DNA of 64,000 nucleotides from Paratractidigestivibacter sp003150175 (GTDB lineage Bacteria > Actinomycetota > Coriobacteriia > Coriobacteriales > Atopobiaceae), in NCBI RefSeq assembly GCF_964283195.1, contig NZ_CAXYLH010000011.1; one strand, written 5' to 3'. Positions 42,299 through 51,032 of this stretch are shown here, piece by piece (within the stretch, counting starts at the first letter, position 1; each line of letters begins with the position of its first letter). Under the pieces are notes generated by a model. That model searched no databases, was not told the origin of the DNA, and worked only from the letters and a program-made list of their open reading frames with translations. Position numbers and translations under genes: made by a program.

Positions 42299-43165
42299 GT
42301 GCACCAGATGAACATCGACCGTAGGAACTTCCTCGCGCTGCTGGCGGGCGGCGCGACCGTCGCGCTCGCCGGCTGCGGCGCCGGCTCCGCGCCCCAGCAG
42401 GCCGTGGACGAGTCCTCGAAGGAGGCCATGCACCTCACCTTCGTGGGCGACGACGCCTTCGCGCCCTACCGCTACCGCGAGACCCAGCAGGACGGCAGCC
42501 AGAAGCTCGTCGGCCTCGACATTGCCGTCGCAGACGAGATGGCCTCCCGCCTCGGCTTCACCTACGAGTTCGAGGCGCAGGAGTTCGCCGCCACGCTCGC
42601 GAGCGTCCAGAACAGCGACACGGCTTTCACCATGGCCATGAGCTCCAACCCCGAGCGCGAGCAGACCTTCGACTTCACGCGCGGCTACTACCAGCCCCTT
42701 GTCGGCGTCCTCACGCTCGGCGGCGACGCGGTGACGAGCCTCGAGGCCCTGAGCGGCAAGTCCATCGCCTGCACCACCGGCACGGTCCAGAACAAGTTCA
42801 TCGCCGCGGCCATGCCAAACGCCGACATCCACACCTACGACGGAGGCAGCCAGTGCCTCCAGGAGGTCCTCGCCGGCCGCATCGACGCCTACCTCTGCGA
42901 CGGCGCCGAGGGCCAGTCCATGCGCGACGCGAACGAGGGCCTCGTGCTCGGCCTCCTCGACCGCGCCGAGACCAAGGACTACGTCGGCGTCTACCGCCTG
43001 ATGGCGGCCAAGGGCGCGAGCTTCGTGTCCGACCTCGACGCCTGCATCGGCGACATGCTCAAGGACGGCACCATCGACAAGTACATCGAGCAGTACGTCG
43101 GCGCCGACTTCAAGTGGGGCGACGACACCTCCGCCGCCGGTACCTCGACCGTCGCCTCGAAGTAG
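42299..43165 (+). CDS. Amino-acid ABC transporter substrate-binding lipoprotein
   Basis: 288 residues. The N-terminus has a twin-arginine pattern (DRRNFLALLAGG) and a lipobox ALAGC, so it is likely exported by Tat or Sec and lipid-anchored outside the membrane. The rest is a type 3 periplasmic-binding fold: VGLDIAVADEMASRLGFTYEF, FTMAMSSNPEREQTFDFT and LSGKSIACTTGTVQNKF are typical of polar amino-acid or glutamine binders. GTG start fits AAGAAGGA spacing; an ATG nine bases downstream is possible. The permease follows 15 bases later, but no ATPase gene does. Confidence 0.9.
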   Translation: MHQMNIDRRNFLALLAGGATVALAGCGAGSAPQQAVDESSKEAMHLTFVGDDAFAPYRYRETQQDGSQKLVGLDIAVADEMASRLGFTYEFEAQEFAATLASVQNSDTAFTMAMSSNPEREQTFDFTRGYYQPLVGVLTLGGDAVTSLEALSGKSIACTTGTVQNKFIAAAMPNADIHTYDGGSQCLQEVLAGRIDAYLCDGAEGQSMRDANEGLVLGLLDRAETKDYVGVYRLMAAKGASFVSDLDACIGDMLKDGTIDKYIEQYVGADFKWGDDTSAAGTSTVASK

Positions 43166-43180
43166 CGCCGCCAGCGCCCC

Positions 43181-43831
43181 ATGAGATTCGACCTGCTGCA
43201 GCCCTATATCCCGATGTTCCAGAGCGGCCTGGCCGTGACCTGCGAGATCACGGCCGCCGCACTCGTCATCGCCTTCGCCCTCGGCGCGCTCATCGCCGTG
43301 GGCAAGGTCCTCCCCTGCCGGCCGCTGCGCGCGGTCCTCGGCTTCTACACCTCGGTTTTCCGCGGGGTGCCGCTGATCGTGCTCCTCTTTCTCGTGTACT
43401 TTGCGACGCCGCAGCTCACGGGGCACAAGATCGACATGTTCACCGCCTCGGTGCTCACGCTGGGCCTGAACGGCTCGGCAACGGTGTCCGAGACCCTGCG
43501 CGGCGGCATCGAGGGCGTCGACGCGGGCCAGTACGATGCCGCCCGCTCCATCGGTCTCCCCTACTCGAAGATGATGCGCCTCATCGTGATCCCCGATGCG
43601 CTGCGCAGCGTGGCGCCGGCGCTCGTCAACGAGGTCATCACCGTGCTCAAGAGCTCGTCGCTCGTGGCGACCATCGGCCTCATGGACATGATGCGCGCCG
43701 CCCAGAGCGTCCAGGCCCTCACCTACCGCGCCTTCGAGCCGTTCCTCGCCGTCGCGGTCGTCTATTACCTCATCGTCATGGCGCTCGTCGCCGTGAGCCG
43801 CCGCCTGGAGCGGCGCCTCCGCGAGCGATAA
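43181..43831 (+). CDS. Amino-acid ABC transporter permease (HisM/GlnP type)
   Basis: 216 residues, about five membrane helices. The EAA loop that docks the ATPase reads ARSIGLPYSKMMRLIVIPDALRS-type (about 125-147), and LNGSATVSETLRGGIEGVD is a conserved block before it. It pairs with the upstream binding lipoprotein. The usual third gene, a GlnQ-type ATPase, is missing: the next gene is asparaginase on the other strand. An ATPase encoded elsewhere must energise it if it works. Confidence 0.92.
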   Translation: MRFDLLQPYIPMFQSGLAVTCEITAAALVIAFALGALIAVGKVLPCRPLRAVLGFYTSVFRGVPLIVLLFLVYFATPQLTGHKIDMFTASVLTLGLNGSATVSETLRGGIEGVDAGQYDAARSIGLPYSKMMRLIVIPDALRSVAPALVNEVITVLKSSSLVATIGLMDMMRAAQSVQALTYRAFEPFLAVAVVYYLIVMALVAVSRRLERRLRER

Positions 43832-43876
43832 GCGCGCTTTAGGCGCCCGGCGGCTATCTGCCCCGCACCTCTTGCC

Positions 43877-44902
43877 CTACCGCGGCATGCGGTCGTGGTT
43901 CACCTCACGGTAAAAGAGCTCGCGCACCTGCTCGGGATCGCGCGACTGGCCGAGCGCCCACATGGTCTTGGCCACGAGGGCCTCGGTCGACATGTCGTCG
44001 CCCTTGAGGATGCCGGGGTTCTCGGCATACGCGCGGCCGACCTCGTAGACGCCGAGGTCAAGGCCCTCCTCCGGGACCTGCGTGGTCACGACGAGCGTGC
44101 GGCCGGACCCGACCCAGTCCAAAATCGCGTCCTCGTAGGAGTTGTCGCCGTAGGACGGTATGCCGCCGATGCCGAAGGTCTCGAGGATAACGGCATCGTA
44201 GTCGCGCTTGAGCAGCCCAAAGATGCTCGGCTGCAGCTCAGGCGTGAGCTTGAGCACGATCACGCGCTCATCGAGCTCGCCGCAGACGCGCGGGGAGGCG
44301 CCCGTGCGCTCCGGGACGGCGCCGCCGGCGCGCAGGTCCGCACCCGCACGGACGATGCGGTCGTTGCGGATGTAGGCGAGCGACGGGTAGTTCATGCTCA
44401 TGAAGGCGTTGAAGCTCATGGTGCGCTGCTTGTGGGCGCGCGTACCCGCGATGACCTTGCCCGAGAAGACCACGTTGACGTCGCGGCTCGCCTCGTCGGC
44501 GGCGTAGAGCACCGACTGGTAGAGGTTAAGCTTCGCGTCCGTGAAGGGGCTCGCCATGGGCTGCTGGGATCCGGTGAGGACGATGGGCTTCTCGCTGTCC
44601 TGGATCAGGTAGCTGAGCGCCGCGGCGGTGTAGGCCATGGTGTCGGTGCCGTGGAGCACCACGAAACCGTCGTAGCGGTCGTACGCCCCTGCGATCACGT
44701 CCTTGATCCGGAGCCAGTCGCGCGGGCGCATGTTCGTCGAGTCGATGTTCATCGGCTGGACGAAGTCCAAGTCAGCGATGGTGTCGAGCAGCGGGACCTT
44801 GTCCGCGAGCTCACGGCCGGATGCGGTCGGCGTGAGTCCCTCGCCCTCCGAGGTCGAGGCGATGGTGCCGCCGGTGGCGATGATGAGGACGCGCTTCTTC
44901 AC
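43877..44902 (-). CDS. ansA: L-asparaginase, type I
   Basis: 341 residues, hydrolysing Asn to Asp and ammonia. Catalytic threonines lie in ATGGTIAS (T13 region) and LHGTDTMAYT; other blocks are VLTGSQQPM and VFSGKVIAGTRAHK. No signal peptide, so cytosolic. The GTG start follows GGGAGAAA. It converges on an amino-acid ABC importer pair, which could supply substrate, and follows the LDH/MDH gene on the same strand after a 134-base gap with no visible terminator. Confidence 0.92.
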   Translation of the reverse strand: MKKRVLIIATGGTIASTSEGEGLTPTASGRELADKVPLLDTIADLDFVQPMNIDSTNMRPRDWLRIKDVIAGAYDRYDGFVVLHGTDTMAYTAAALSYLIQDSEKPIVLTGSQQPMASPFTDAKLNLYQSVLYAADEASRDVNVVFSGKVIAGTRAHKQRTMSFNAFMSMNYPSLAYIRNDRIVRAGADLRAGGAVPERTGASPRVCGELDERVIVLKLTPELQPSIFGLLKRDYDAVILETFGIGGIPSYGDNSYEDAILDWVGSGRTLVVTTQVPEEGLDLGVYEVGRAYAENPGILKGDDMSTEALVAKTMWALGQSRDPEQVRELFYREVNHDRMPR

Positions 44903-45036
44903 GAGGGGTTTCTCCCGTCTGCAGGCTTGAGTGCGCAGCAATTCTACGACAAACGCCCCGGCCGCGAGCGTGCGGCAGGGGCGTCCGAGTCATTGTGCCA
45001 AGCCTTGTGCCAATGCCGAAAGAAGCTCGACTGCCT

Positions 45037-46008
45037 TTAGGCCTCCTTCACCGTGGGCATCGCCTTCTCGACGTTCTCGCGGATGATGCCGCAGCTCTTG
45101 CGCATGGCCTTGCGCTCGTCGTACGAGAGGTCGATCTCGAGCACCTGCTCGATGCCCTGGGCGCCGAGCACGCAGGGGACGCCGGCGCAGATGCCGCTCT
45201 CGCCGTACTCCCCGTCGAGGTGGGCGGAGAGCGGGACCACGATCTTCTCGTTGTGCAGGACGGCGAGGACGATGCTCGCGACGATGGAGCCGATGCCGAA
45301 CTCCGTGCAGCCCTTGCCCAGGACGATGGAGCTGCCGCTCTCGCGCACGCGCTTCATGATGTCGTCGAAGTCGAGGCTCGAGACGTTGCGGTGCGTGAGC
45401 GAGAGGTACTCGCGCAGATCGATGCCCTGGACAGAGATGTGCGACGTGGGGATGAACGAGGAGTCGCCGTGCTCGCCCATGCAGATGGCCTGGATCTGCT
45501 TGGAGTTGACGCCGATGATCTCGGAGAGCGCGCGGCGCAGGCGCGCAGAGTCGAGCAGGGTGCCCGTGCCGAAGACCTGGCTGCGGGGCAGGCCGAGGTT
45601 GCGGTAGAGGTACTCGGTCACGACATCGCAGGGGTTCGACACGCTGATCAGGATGCCGTGGAAGCCGCTGTCGCGGATGGGGCCCACGATCCCCTCGAGG
45701 ATCTTTATCGTGCCGTCGAGCATCTGCAGGCGGGTCTCGCCAGGGCGGCGGGAGCGGCCGGCGGTGAGGATGACAAAGTGCGCGTCCTTGCAGTCGGAGT
45801 AGTCGCCCACGCGGATGACGAAGTTGTCGCCCAGGCCGGAGGCGAGGTCGTTGAGGTCGCCCGCCTGCGCCGCGGCGGCGGCCGGGTTCACGTCGAGGAA
45901 CACGATCTCGTTGACGAGGTGCTGGAACATCAGGCACAGCGCCGCATGGCTACCCACGCGGCCGGCGCCGACGATCACTGCTTTGCGGGTGTGGATCTTG
46001 CTGCTCAT
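45037..46008 (-). CDS. L-lactate/malate dehydrogenase family oxidoreductase
   Basis: 323 residues. Rossmann NAD loop VGAGRVGSHAA at 13-23, catalytic H180 in GEHGDSSF, and GTGTLLDSARLRRAL, all of the LDH/MDH superfamily. General layout is closest to lactate dehydrogenase (PGETR loop). However the specificity loop reads TAGRSRRPGETR: where LDH has Gln (Bacillus numbering 102) there is Arg, the residue that selects oxaloacetate in malate dehydrogenases. So lactate, malate or a branched hydroxy acid may be the substrate. GGAGG precedes the ATG. Cytosolic. Confidence 0.85.
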   Translation of the reverse strand: MSSKIHTRKAVIVGAGRVGSHAALCLMFQHLVNEIVFLDVNPAAAAAQAGDLNDLASGLGDNFVIRVGDYSDCKDAHFVILTAGRSRRPGETRLQMLDGTIKILEGIVGPIRDSGFHGILISVSNPCDVVTEYLYRNLGLPRSQVFGTGTLLDSARLRRALSEIIGVNSKQIQAICMGEHGDSSFIPTSHISVQGIDLREYLSLTHRNVSSLDFDDIMKRVRESGSSIVLGKGCTEFGIGSIVASIVLAVLHNEKIVVPLSAHLDGEYGESGICAGVPCVLGAQGIEQVLEIDLSYDERKAMRKSCGIIRENVEKAMPTVKEA

Positions 46009-46061
46009 CTGGCTACCTCCGTACATAAAAATCCGGCGCATCCCGCGCCGGGCAACAGACG

Positions 46062-46094
46062 AAAAAAGACGGGCAGCCCCGTGGGGCCACCCGC
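46062..46094 (-). terminator. Terminator of ettA
   Basis: On the minus strand GCGGGTGGCCCC pairs with GGGGCTGCCCGT, followed by TTTTTT. It separates ettA from the dehydrogenase gene. Confidence 0.88.
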
Positions 46095-46144
46095 CATGTT
46101 AGGCCGTTGTCAACCGGTGATGGGCCGGATCGTCGGACTATTCG

Positions 46145-47824
<1,680 letters not shown>

Positions 47825-47857
47825 GGAACTTCCCTCCTGGTCGGACTGGTTCAACCT

Positions 47858-47885
47858 TTGTGGATCGATTCAACTCTTTTATAGT
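47858..47885 (+). promoter_or_regulatory. nrdG promoter
   Basis: TTGTGG (47858-47863) and TATAGT (47880-47885), 16 bases apart, 45 bases before the nrdG start. Confidence 0.6.
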
Positions 47886-47930
47886 ACCCGAGGCATATAC
47901 TTGAATGCCATTTGCCAAGAAGGGACCGAC

Positions 47931-48503
47931 ATGAATTACGCGGAGATCAAGCATTGCGACATAGCCAACGGCGTCGGCGTCCGGACGACGCTGTTCGTCT
48001 CGGGCTGCCGCTTGCACTGCCCCGAGTGCTTCAACGAGGTGGCCTGGGATTTCCGCGCAGGCAAGCCGTTCGACGACGCGGTCGCCGACTCCATCATCGA
48101 GTCGCTCGAGCCCGACTACATATCGGGCCTCTCGGTGCTCGGCGGCGAGCCGATGGAGCCGGAGAACCAGGAGGGGCTCGTCGGCTTCCTCGAGCGCGTC
48201 CGCGACCGCTTCCCCCGCGGCGAGAAGCGCGCGAAGACCATCTGGATGTACTCCGGCCACACCTGGGAGCAGCTCGCGCCCGGCGGCGCCTGGAACCTCG
48301 GCGAGGTGACCGACCGGATCCTCGACACCCTTGACGTGCTCGTGGACGGCCCCTTCGTCAAGGCGGAGCACGACATCACGCTGCGCTTCCGCGGGTCGCG
48401 CAACCAGCGCATCATCGACGTCCCCGCGACGCTCGAGTCCGCGGGCGGCGTCGTGGAGTGGGCGGACGACCCGGTCTTCTCGACGCACACGCTCGAGGGG
48501 TAG
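47931..48503 (+). CDS. nrdG: Anaerobic ribonucleotide reductase activating enzyme (radical SAM)
   Basis: 190 residues. The radical-SAM cluster motif CxxxCxxC is C26, C30, C33 in SGCRLHCPECFN, followed by VLGGEPM (Gly-rich SAM contact). NrdG installs the glycyl radical on NrdD so that ribonucleotides are reduced without oxygen, fitting an anaerobe. AAGAAGGGA precedes the ATG. No nrdD lies beside it in this window, although nrdD-nrdG pairs are usual, so nrdD must be elsewhere. Confidence 0.9.
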   Translation: MNYAEIKHCDIANGVGVRTTLFVSGCRLHCPECFNEVAWDFRAGKPFDDAVADSIIESLEPDYISGLSVLGGEPMEPENQEGLVGFLERVRDRFPRGEKRAKTIWMYSGHTWEQLAPGGAWNLGEVTDRILDTLDVLVDGPFVKAEHDITLRFRGSRNQRIIDVPATLESAGGVVEWADDPVFSTHTLEG

Positions 48504-48789
48504 CGGCCCTGCACGCAGGCGGGATCGGACCGCGTCGGATCGCTGAGCTGCGCATTGTCGAAAACTCGCGCCGAAAACGACGCCATCCGGCACACGGGGC
48601 GCCGCTGGCGCGCGCACTTTTGCCGCTCACCGGCGCAATGCCGCCGTCTGCGCATTACTAATTTAACCATATAGCTCCCGCTCTCCTTTGAGCTGCGCAG
48701 GAAGGCACCTGTAAGGTACCGGGAAGCTCCCGGTAAGGAGCCCTTCCGCTACCATCGCCGCACCGCAAGCCGCGACGAGGGGAGCAATC
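48504..48789. other. 286-base intergenic region with a perfect hairpin
   Basis: Between nrdG and an unknown gene. TACCGGGA and TCCCGGTA (48717-48735) form a perfect 8-bp stem with a three-base loop, about 55 bases before the next start; CTGTAAGGTACC lies just before it. No T run follows, so it is more likely an operator or RNA element than a terminator. Nothing else recognised. Confidence 0.45.
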
Positions 48790-49497
48790 ATGAGTTTTTG
48801 CATCGAGAAGGACGATGAGCTCGCGGTCTTTATCCAGTCGGAGCACGAGGAGTTCACGTGGGACGACGCGGACCTCTTTTACCGAACCCTCGACGGCGTC
48901 CTCACCTACGCGAACGAGCGACTGCGCCTGGTGGAGCGCGACAAGGTCACCTTGTGCAGCGAGTCGCGCGAGGAGCTCGACGACGGGGGCCGCGTCAGCG
49001 ACCGGCTCTGGCTCGACCGCGCTCTCGTCGGCGAGTACGTCGAGCGCAACCCCTACGAGGTCCCGGAGGAGCAGCTCGACGTCGCCGCGCCCTGGCGCTA
49101 CGCCCTGCGCGACGTTTTCATCATCGTGCGCGCAGCCGAGGACCACATCCTCGCCATGAACCGCGACGCGCTGTTCTGCGTCGAGAGGCTCGAGGCGCCC
49201 GCCGACCGCCACGTCCGCGCCGTCCCCTCTCTCGCCCTCCTGACGTTGCTCCCCTTCAAGGGCGCGATCGTGACGGACAGCAAGTTCATCCACCTCGAGG
49301 ACGAGATGGACCCCTCCCTCATCGGCGACATCCGCGAGTCCGCCCACGAGTTCGCCCACAGCGGCGTCGTCTCGGGCGCAGACGCGCTTGTGCGCTACTC
49401 GAGGGAGCTGCCGGACGCGAACCGAGTGCCGGAGAGCTGGCAGCGGCAGCTCGACGAGGTCCTCGGGCTGCCCCATGTCCCCGGCATCACCGCATAG
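48790..49497 (+). CDS. Hypothetical protein
   Basis: 235 residues, no family recognised. Acidic and soluble, without signal peptide or membrane segment; a middle hydrophobic stretch (SLALLTLLPFKGAIVTDSKF) suggests a buried core. GAGGGGAGC ribosome site and regular GC-rich third positions support a real gene. It is followed 9 bases later by another unknown gene in the same orientation, so they are one unit, next to a toxin-antitoxin pair. Members of this region may be accessory genes. Confidence 0.7.
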   Translation: MSFCIEKDDELAVFIQSEHEEFTWDDADLFYRTLDGVLTYANERLRLVERDKVTLCSESREELDDGGRVSDRLWLDRALVGEYVERNPYEVPEEQLDVAAPWRYALRDVFIIVRAAEDHILAMNRDALFCVERLEAPADRHVRAVPSLALLTLLPFKGAIVTDSKFIHLEDEMDPSLIGDIRESAHEFAHSGVVSGADALVRYSRELPDANRVPESWQRQLDEVLGLPHVPGITA

Positions 49498-49506
49498 GGG
49501 GCCGTC

Positions 49507-50166
49507 ATGGGAAACAGGGCGATCATCACCACGCCCGAGCGAAAGCTCGGGGTTTATCTCCATTGGAACGGCTCGCGCAACTATGTCGAGCCCTTCCTCA
49601 CTTACTGCGGGCTCAAGCGCTACCGTCCGCCCTCGGAGGACCCGGCGTACGGGTTCGCCAGGCTCGCGCAGGTCATCGGGAACTTCTTCGGCGGGGCGCT
49701 CTCGGTCGGCATCGTGCCCTACACCACGGACGAGCAGATGACGCCCGGGCTCGACAACGGCGTCTACGTCATCGAGGGCTGGCGGATCGTCAGGCAGCTC
49801 CCTCCTCCCGAGGGGTGCAGGGACATCCCGCCCGGCGAGCCGCTGCCCGCGCTCCGCGCCATCGACCGCCGCCAGCCCGCCAGCGAGCAGCTCGGGGCGT
49901 TCCTCGACGCGCCGCAGGTGAGGCCGGCCGAGCTCTCGGTCGGCGACAAGGTCTGGGTCTACAGCGACTTCCGCAGGATCGAGGGGCGCTACCAGGGAGG
50001 ATACGCGCAGGCGACCGCCATCGGGCTCGGTTGCCGCGAGCTCAACGGCATCGACGTGACGGGCGTGCCCTATGTCGACCTCTTTATGGACGGCGCCTGC
50101 GCCGGCGAGGACAACATCAACAACTACCTGCTCGAGGATTCGTATCGACTTGTGGTCAATGCCTAG
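49507..50166 (+). CDS. Hypothetical protein
   Basis: 219 residues. The N-terminus MGNRAIITTPERKLGVYLHW followed by NGSRNYVEPFL is of a kind seen in uncharacterised proteins of Firmicutes and actinobacteria, often near mobile or accessory genes, but no domain name comes to mind. Soluble, no signal peptide; SVGDKVWVYSDFRRIEGRY suggests a small beta-barrel near the C-terminus. Second gene of the two-gene unit, with GGGGGCCGTC as a poor ribosome site, so translation may depend on coupling to the upstream gene. Confidence 0.68.
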   Translation: MGNRAIITTPERKLGVYLHWNGSRNYVEPFLTYCGLKRYRPPSEDPAYGFARLAQVIGNFFGGALSVGIVPYTTDEQMTPGLDNGVYVIEGWRIVRQLPPPEGCRDIPPGEPLPALRAIDRRQPASEQLGAFLDAPQVRPAELSVGDKVWVYSDFRRIEGRYQGGYAQATAIGLGCRELNGIDVTGVPYVDLFMDGACAGEDNINNYLLEDSYRLVVNA

Positions 50167-50177
50167 GTGGTGCGTAT

Positions 50178-50206
50178 TTGACACCAGTTTCGCGCCACCA
50201 TAGAAT
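50178..50206 (+). promoter_or_regulatory. brnTA promoter
   Basis: TTGACA (50178-50183) and TAGAAT (50201-50206) with a 17-base spacer, the best sigma-70 match in the window, 12 bases before brnT. BrnA-type antitoxins normally repress such promoters. Confidence 0.8.
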
Positions 50207-50217
50207 GAGGTCGTCTA

Positions 50218-50493
50218 ATGAGAATCCTCTGGGACAAAGACAAGGCACGGGTGAACGAAGAGAAGCGCGGCGTGACATTCGAGGAGGCTGCGGAGGTCCT
50301 CGCGGGGAGCTGCATCGCGTTCGCGAGCAACGCGAACGGCGAGAAGAGATTCCGCGCCGTCGCCCGGATCAGGGGCGAGTATCTCACCGTGATCTACGCG
50401 GACCGCCACGGGACGAGGCGGATCATCTCCGCCCGCCATTCCTCGCCAAAAGAAAGGCAGATGTATGAGCGATATAACGATCAAAGAGCTTGA
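50218..50493 (+). CDS. brnT: BrnT-type toxin
   Basis: 91 residues of the BrnT (RelE-like) ribonuclease toxin family. Typical blocks: ILWDKDKARVNEEKRGVTFEEAAEVL at the N-terminus, RFRAVARIRGEYLTVIYADR in the middle and RRIISARHSSPKERQMYERY at the end, with the Arg/Glu residues implicated in RNA cleavage. GAGGTCGTCTA precedes the ATG. It overlaps the antitoxin gene by 29 bases, which couples their translation. Confidence 0.9.
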   Translation: MRILWDKDKARVNEEKRGVTFEEAAEVLAGSCIAFASNANGEKRFRAVARIRGEYLTVIYADRHGTRRIISARHSSPKERQMYERYNDQRA

Positions 50494-50737
50494 GGACCGC
50501 CTCGACCAGGGGGATGACCTCGACGACTGCACCGACTGGGACAACCCCATTTGGTGCAGCAACGAGAAGGCGCGCTTCTCGGTCAACATCCCCGAGTGGC
50601 TGCTGTATCGCCTCGACGAGGAGGCGGACCGTCGCGCGATCTCGCGCTCCGCGATGATCAACACCATCCTCGTGGACTGGGCGGACGCCCATCCCGGCCA
50701 TCGGCCCGACGCGGAGGAGAACCCTCCCGCCGCGTAA
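50465..50737 (+). CDS. brnA: BrnA/CopG-type ribbon-helix-helix antitoxin
   Basis: 90 residues. An acidic N-terminal half (LEDRLDQGDDLDDCTDWDNP) that should wrap the toxin is followed by a ribbon-helix-helix DNA-binding region (about 37-77; ARFSVNIPEWLLYRLDEEAD). Order toxin-antitoxin and the overlap are those of brnTA loci. It neutralises BrnT and probably represses the strong promoter upstream. Sequence is somewhat unlike classic BrnA, so a CopG-type partner is the cautious name. Confidence 0.82.
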   Translation: MSDITIKELEDRLDQGDDLDDCTDWDNPIWCSNEKARFSVNIPEWLLYRLDEEADRRAISRSAMINTILVDWADAHPGHRPDAEENPPAA

Positions 50738-50774
50738 GATTACGAATCCCTTACATTCTCATCCGGGTAGACTC

Positions 50775-50783
50775 TGCTATAGT
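50775..50783 (+). promoter_or_regulatory. Extended -10 promoter of the mgtA leader
   Basis: TGCTATAGT gives an extended -10 (TGn plus TATAGT), 51 bases before the leader ORF. No -35 at proper distance, as is common for extended -10 promoters. Confidence 0.5.
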
Positions 50784-50834
50784 CCCAAACCGTTCATACG
50801 CGGGGCAACGCCCACAGCATCGAGGAGGTGCGCC

Positions 50835-50936
50835 ATGTCCGAAGGCTCGAGTCACAGTCACAGTCGCAAACACTTGATTCCGCAGTCCGTGGAGGAGGTG
50901 CCCGCCCTCGGGATGGCGAGCACCCGTCGCGCCTAG
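50835..50936 (+). CDS. 33-residue leader ORF of the mgtA-type gene
   Basis: Starts MSEGSSHSHSRKHLIPQSVE and ends at TAG 97 bases before the ATPase start, in the same transcript. GAGGAGGTGCGCCATG is an excellent ribosome site and the last 13 bases are identical to those at the ATPase start. The peptide has four His/Ser alternations and two prolines and shows no membrane segment. Placed before a terminator hairpin, it looks like a regulatory leader peptide, similar in logic to MgtL of Salmonella mgtA, though not in sequence. Translation is not proven. Confidence 0.6.
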   Translation: MSEGSSHSHSRKHLIPQSVEEVPALGMASTRRA

Positions 50937-50975
50937 CCGCACACCGGCGGCGCACGCACATGATGTGCCTCCAAG

Positions 50976-51006
50976 GGCTCCCGGCCTCGCGCCGGGGGCC
51001 TTATTT
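50976..51006 (+). terminator. Leader terminator (attenuator) before mgtA
   Basis: GGCTCCCGGC pairs with GCCGGGGGCC (one T-G wobble) around CTCGC and is followed by TTATTT. It lies between the leader ORF and the ATPase start. A smaller hairpin GCACATGATGTGC lies just before it. Confidence 0.75.
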
Positions 51007-51032
51007 CGTATCCCGGGATTGTGAGGTGCGCC

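Noticed and set aside
48504..48789. tRNA or other structured RNA gene
   Set aside because: One perfect short hairpin only; no cloverleaf, TTCGA loop or CCA end.
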